DNA of 64,000 bases. Origin: Eubacteriaceae bacterium. GTDB lineage: Bacteria; Bacillota; Clostridia; Eubacteriales; Eubacteriaceae. The DNA is taken from NCBI GenBank assembly GCA_012522805.1, contig JAAYJS010000016.1, forward strand, positions 1 through 64,000, written 5' to 3'. Made by a program: the position numbers and the translations under genes. Below the pieces are notes generated by a model. The model did no database searches. It was not told where the DNA came from and was given only the letters and a program-made list of their open reading frames with translations. Position 1 is the stretch's first letter. The number at the start of each line of letters is the position of its first letter. Positions 61,811 to 64,000 of this stretch are shown here, piece after piece.

Positions 61811-63211
61811 CTACATCAACAGCATCATATAGAAGGTTAGCATTTTTTTCATGTAAGACATCATATCTTCTTTTGCAGAATCCGGTACCAATGGGTTTTC
61901 TTCTTTAAAGATACCGAAGTCGAACATGTAACCGTCGGAGTAATCCAATTCGATGCTGTTATCGACGGCAAAGTTTTCGGAGTTGAGCAATTGTCCGTTG
62001 GCTTTCTCCCCTGCGTTGTCGTAAACGCCGTATTCTCTAACCGTGTCGCAAATCGCAAACCAGTTTTCCAAGTTGACGTCACTGAGGGACATCGGCAATT
62101 TATCGAAATTAAAGATATAGTTGCCACCGGGCATCATAATATCTAAAAACTTCTTCGTTTCATCGATACACTCTTGCTTGGTTCCTTGCTTCATGGTCGA
62201 TATCGGGAACATTCCTTGGATTATAAATTTATCTCCCAGTTTTTCCTTAACCAGTTTCGGATCACCCTTTTCTACCCAAAGGACAGAGCCGGCCGGGAAG
62301 GTGTCGTGTACGATATCCAAGTAGCGGTCCCAATCGTTTTCCAGGAAGGGGCTGATGCGAGCGCTTCTGGCAGCGTATTGTTCCATCATCTTTTGGAAGC
62401 TTGGCAACCAAACTTCAACAAAATCTTTTTCTCTCATATAGGTTGGCATATGAAGCGGAATAAAGATCGTGCCTAATGGATGGGGCTCAGCGGGCATACC
62501 CGTTTCAAAAAGTAAGGGTAGTAGGGCGTCGCAGGCCTCAATACATTTGTTTCGGTGACGGCGCACGTCCATCATAGAGCCCGAGAAACTTCTGAGTTGA
62601 TCGGCTAAAAAGTCGAAAGGCGCTTCGGTCATACCCATTCCGCTTGCTGGCGCTCCGGGGTAAAATCCGCCTTTTTCCATTACCTCTAAAAAAGCAGGTA
62701 GGGTTTGTTCGACGGCTGTTTGCAAGAAGTCCTTGGCCATTTCGATATTGCGAACGGTTTCAACTGGCTTGGACCAATCGATCCCTTTATATTGACGGGG
62801 TACAACCGTATCCACTAAAAATTTGTAGGGTCTTTGTATGAGCTCGTCGTACTCGTCATCGTTCATGGCGGTGACTTCCGGATGTTGCACTACCCCGTTA
62901 TTGCCTAAAACAAAGGATTGGGATTTTAAAAGTTGAAAGAACCCCACAGGGCGGTCGCCTATTTGTTGGGCCGGCGCGTAGGGTGCGACGTCGGTGTTTA
63001 ATTTAGATGAAAGTTCTAAGGCTGCGTCATGGATAAGATCTAAATGGTATTGAAATTCAAAAATATCCACGCCAGCATATTCAGCAATTAAATATTTCGG
63101 TAAATTGCAGGCAATCGGTACCCTTTTCGGGATAATATTGTTATATATATCCGAATGTATTTGAATTCTTTCTTCACGTAATCGAGCTGCTTCTTCTGGT
63201 GTTGGCCACAT
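61811..63211 (-). CDS. UroD-fold methyltransferase, right tandem copy
   Basis: This 466-residue paralogue of the neighbour at 60005 has the same length, motifs (PLHMPTYMREKDF at 252-264, ENDW 291-294, Glu314) and C-terminal tail. Differences are scattered and mostly conservative (for example NQVMD versus QQIGD near residue 83, GVRSN versus SARIS near 283), with no frame damage, so both copies appear functional. The start at 63211 has GAGGAGG. Small changes around the barrel mouth could reflect different substrates. It has its own promoter. Confidence 0.82.
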   Translation of the reverse strand: MWPTPEEAARLREERIQIHSDIYNNIIPKRVPIACNLPKYLIAEYAGVDIFEFQYHLDLIHDAALELSSKLNTDVAPYAPAQQIGDRPVGFFQLLKSQSFVLGNNGVVQHPEVTAMNDDEYDELIQRPYKFLVDTVVPRQYKGIDWSKPVETVRNIEMAKDFLQTAVEQTLPAFLEVMEKGGFYPGAPASGMGMTEAPFDFLADQLRSFSGSMMDVRRHRNKCIEACDALLPLLFETGMPAEPHPLGTIFIPLHMPTYMREKDFVEVWLPSFQKMMEQYAARSARISPFLENDWDRYLDIVHDTFPAGSVLWVEKGDPKLVKEKLGDKFIIQGMFPISTMKQGTKQECIDETKKFLDIMMPGGNYIFNFDKLPMSLSDVNLENWFAICDTVREYGVYDNAGEKANGQLLNSENFAVDNSIELDYSDGYMFDFGIFKEENPLVPDSAKEDMMSYMKKMLTFYMMLLM

Positions 63212-63249
63212 ATCATTACCTCCTCAGGCATTTTATAAAATCATTCTCT

Positions 63250-63278
63250 ATTATAATATCTTCCAGTAAATTTGGCAA
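63250..63278 (-). promoter_or_regulatory. promoter of right methyltransferase copy
   Basis: Minus-strand TTGCCA (63273-63278), 17-base spacer, TATAAT (63250-63255). Confidence 0.75.
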
Positions 63279-63634
63279 CTATTTTTGTGCTAATTTGTTA
63301 ATTAATAGACATTTAAGCTTTTTTTTAGTAAATACGTGTTAAAACCAAGTAATTTTTTGTGCTTCTGCGGATATTTATTTTGATTAGAACCAAATCAACT
63401 ACATAGAAAAAATTGAAGCGCTAGTATACTCAATTGGATGTTGCGATAGTCAAAAAAGTTTAAGGTAAGTCCTAGTTGATCCATGTATAATTTTCTTAAC
63501 AATGGAGGGGGTATCGGATTGATATCTTTTAGAATCCTTTAAAAATAGAGGTTTCTTGAACCCTAAAGGGGTATACCCCATGTTTGATTCACATCATAGA
63601 TAGATCTTTCTATGATAGAAAAAGGAGTTTATTG
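63279..63634. other. divergent control region with palindromes
   Basis: This is the spacer between the right methyltransferase copy and the binding lipoprotein. It contains GGGGTATACCCC (63568-63579) and ATCATAGA-N8-TCTATGAT (63593-63616), the latter ending just before the ribosome site. I see no cobalamin riboswitch core. No gene is present. Confidence 0.5.
63568..63579. promoter_or_regulatory. palindrome GGGGTATACCCC
   Basis: Perfect 12-base GC-flanked palindrome about 55 bases before the lipoprotein start, preceded by ACCCTAAA. It resembles the general style of CsoR/RcnR-type metal operators but this is only similarity of composition. Confidence 0.4.
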
Positions 63635-64000
63635 ATGAAAAGAAAAGGAATTCTATTACTGACTTTTTTCTTGGTTCTTACGGTGCTGCTCACTGCATGT
63701 GGAACCCAAAATGGAAAAAATGACAAGGCCAAGGATACAGCAGGAGTTGTTGAATTGACAGATATGTTAGGCCGTAGCGTTACCATGGAAAAACCCGCTG
63801 AAAAAATAGTGGCCGTCAATCCATCAGCGTGCGAAATTCTCTATGCCATCGGCGCGCAAGATACCTTGATTGCCCGAGGCACCTATTGCGATTACCCCGA
63901 AGAGGTTCAAGCTTTACCGGAGGTGGAGTCCGGTAATAATTTAAATACCGAACAAATTATCGCTTTAGGTCCGGATTTGGTCATTATGAGCACCATGGCA
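63635..64000 (+). CDS. periplasmic-binding lipoprotein (BtuF/FhuD type), partial
   Basis: The first 122 codons are in the window; the gene runs off the right edge. A lipoprotein signal ends in LLTAC (Cys near residue 23). The mature part begins like PF01497 binding proteins: VELTDMLGRSVTMEKPAEKIVAVNPSACEILYAIGA and ALGPDLVIMS. Such proteins capture cobalamin, haem or iron-siderophores for ABC import. AAAAGGAG precedes the ATG. Its position next to corrinoid-dependent methyltransferases makes cobalamin attractive, but iron chelates are equally possible from sequence. Confidence 0.82.
   Translation, partial: MKRKGILLLTFFLVLTVLLTACGTQNGKNDKAKDTAGVVELTDMLGRSVTMEKPAEKIVAVNPSACEILYAIGAQDTLIARGTYCDYPEEVQALPEVESGNNLNTEQIIALGPDLVIMSTMA

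Larger units (their letters stand above)
61691..63236 (-). repeat. tandem duplication unit, right copy
   Basis: Second copy of the methyltransferase unit, including terminator and upstream region. The promoter areas differ more than the genes. Confidence 0.8.

Noticed and set aside
63280-63634. Cobalamin riboswitch before the binding lipoprotein
   Set aside because: I could not find the conserved B12-box or core sequence by eye.

Overview
The window looks like chromosomal DNA of a low-to-moderate GC, strictly anaerobic Clostridia-type Firmicute. The evidence is sigma-A type promoters (TTGACA/TATAAT), strong AAGGAGG ribosome sites, a methionyl-tRNA T-box, ricT/holB/tmk and yybS/gdpP/rplI/dnaB neighbourhoods in the Firmicutes order, a clostridial-style pyrBI-C-F-K-D operon, a 2[4Fe-4S] ferredoxin and several corrinoid-linked methyltransferase genes. 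I cannot name the species from sequence alone.

Layout. 1-240: tandem leftward promoters of the kind that drive rRNA operons (target off the window). 0.4-6.7 kb: CAAX protease, Rrf2 regulator, an unknown membrane-anchored protein, then a zinc module (Fur/Zur-type regulator, znuA-C-B). 7-12.3 kb: complete carbohydrate ABC importer (binding lipoprotein, two permeases, ATPase) with a TIM-barrel isomerase. 12.4-15.7 kb: leucyl aminopeptidase, an HU-like membrane protein paired with a NifX-like protein, and a fumarylacetoacetase-family enzyme. 16.2-21.3 kb: pyrB-I-C-F-K-D from one promoter to one terminator. 21.3-22.5 kb: rearrangement scar where a TRAP-transporter remnant meets an enolase-like remnant.

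22.5-30.2 kb is the most unusual segment: a degenerate phosphopantetheinyl-transferase-like gene, a 45-residue small gene, a UroD-fold methyltransferase, two DASS-type anion transporters, and between them an HTH regulator whose single reading frame is interrupted by one in-frame amber codon. The divergent methyltransferase and transporter promoters carry the same dyad (TGTCCATT-N5-AATGGACA), centred near -61 at both. The segment is bounded by a repeated 3' end of the phosphopantetheinyl-like gene. Elsewhere lie a corrinoid protein with a strong promoter (36.5 kb), a ferredoxin (38.4 kb), metF (57.3 kb), two tandemly duplicated 466-residue UroD-fold methyltransferases (60.0-63.2 kb), and the start of a metal-chelate/cobalamin-type binding lipoprotein (63.6 kb). 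Together these suggest uptake of a methylated organic anion, demethylation onto a corrinoid protein, and methyl-group processing through folate. The substrate is unknown, and all three methyltransferases lack the usual HxC zinc motif of MtaA-type enzymes.

30.2-59.7 kb is mostly housekeeping on the minus strand: tsaC/sua5-pncB, prepilin peptidase, mgtE, yaaO-tmk-DUF2007-holB-ricT, glycosyltransferase, metG with T-box, yybS-gdpP-rplI-dnaB-FAD oxidoreductase-rsmI, metF and an AI-2E-family permease. I saw no tRNA, rRNA, CRISPR array or transposase gene inside the window.
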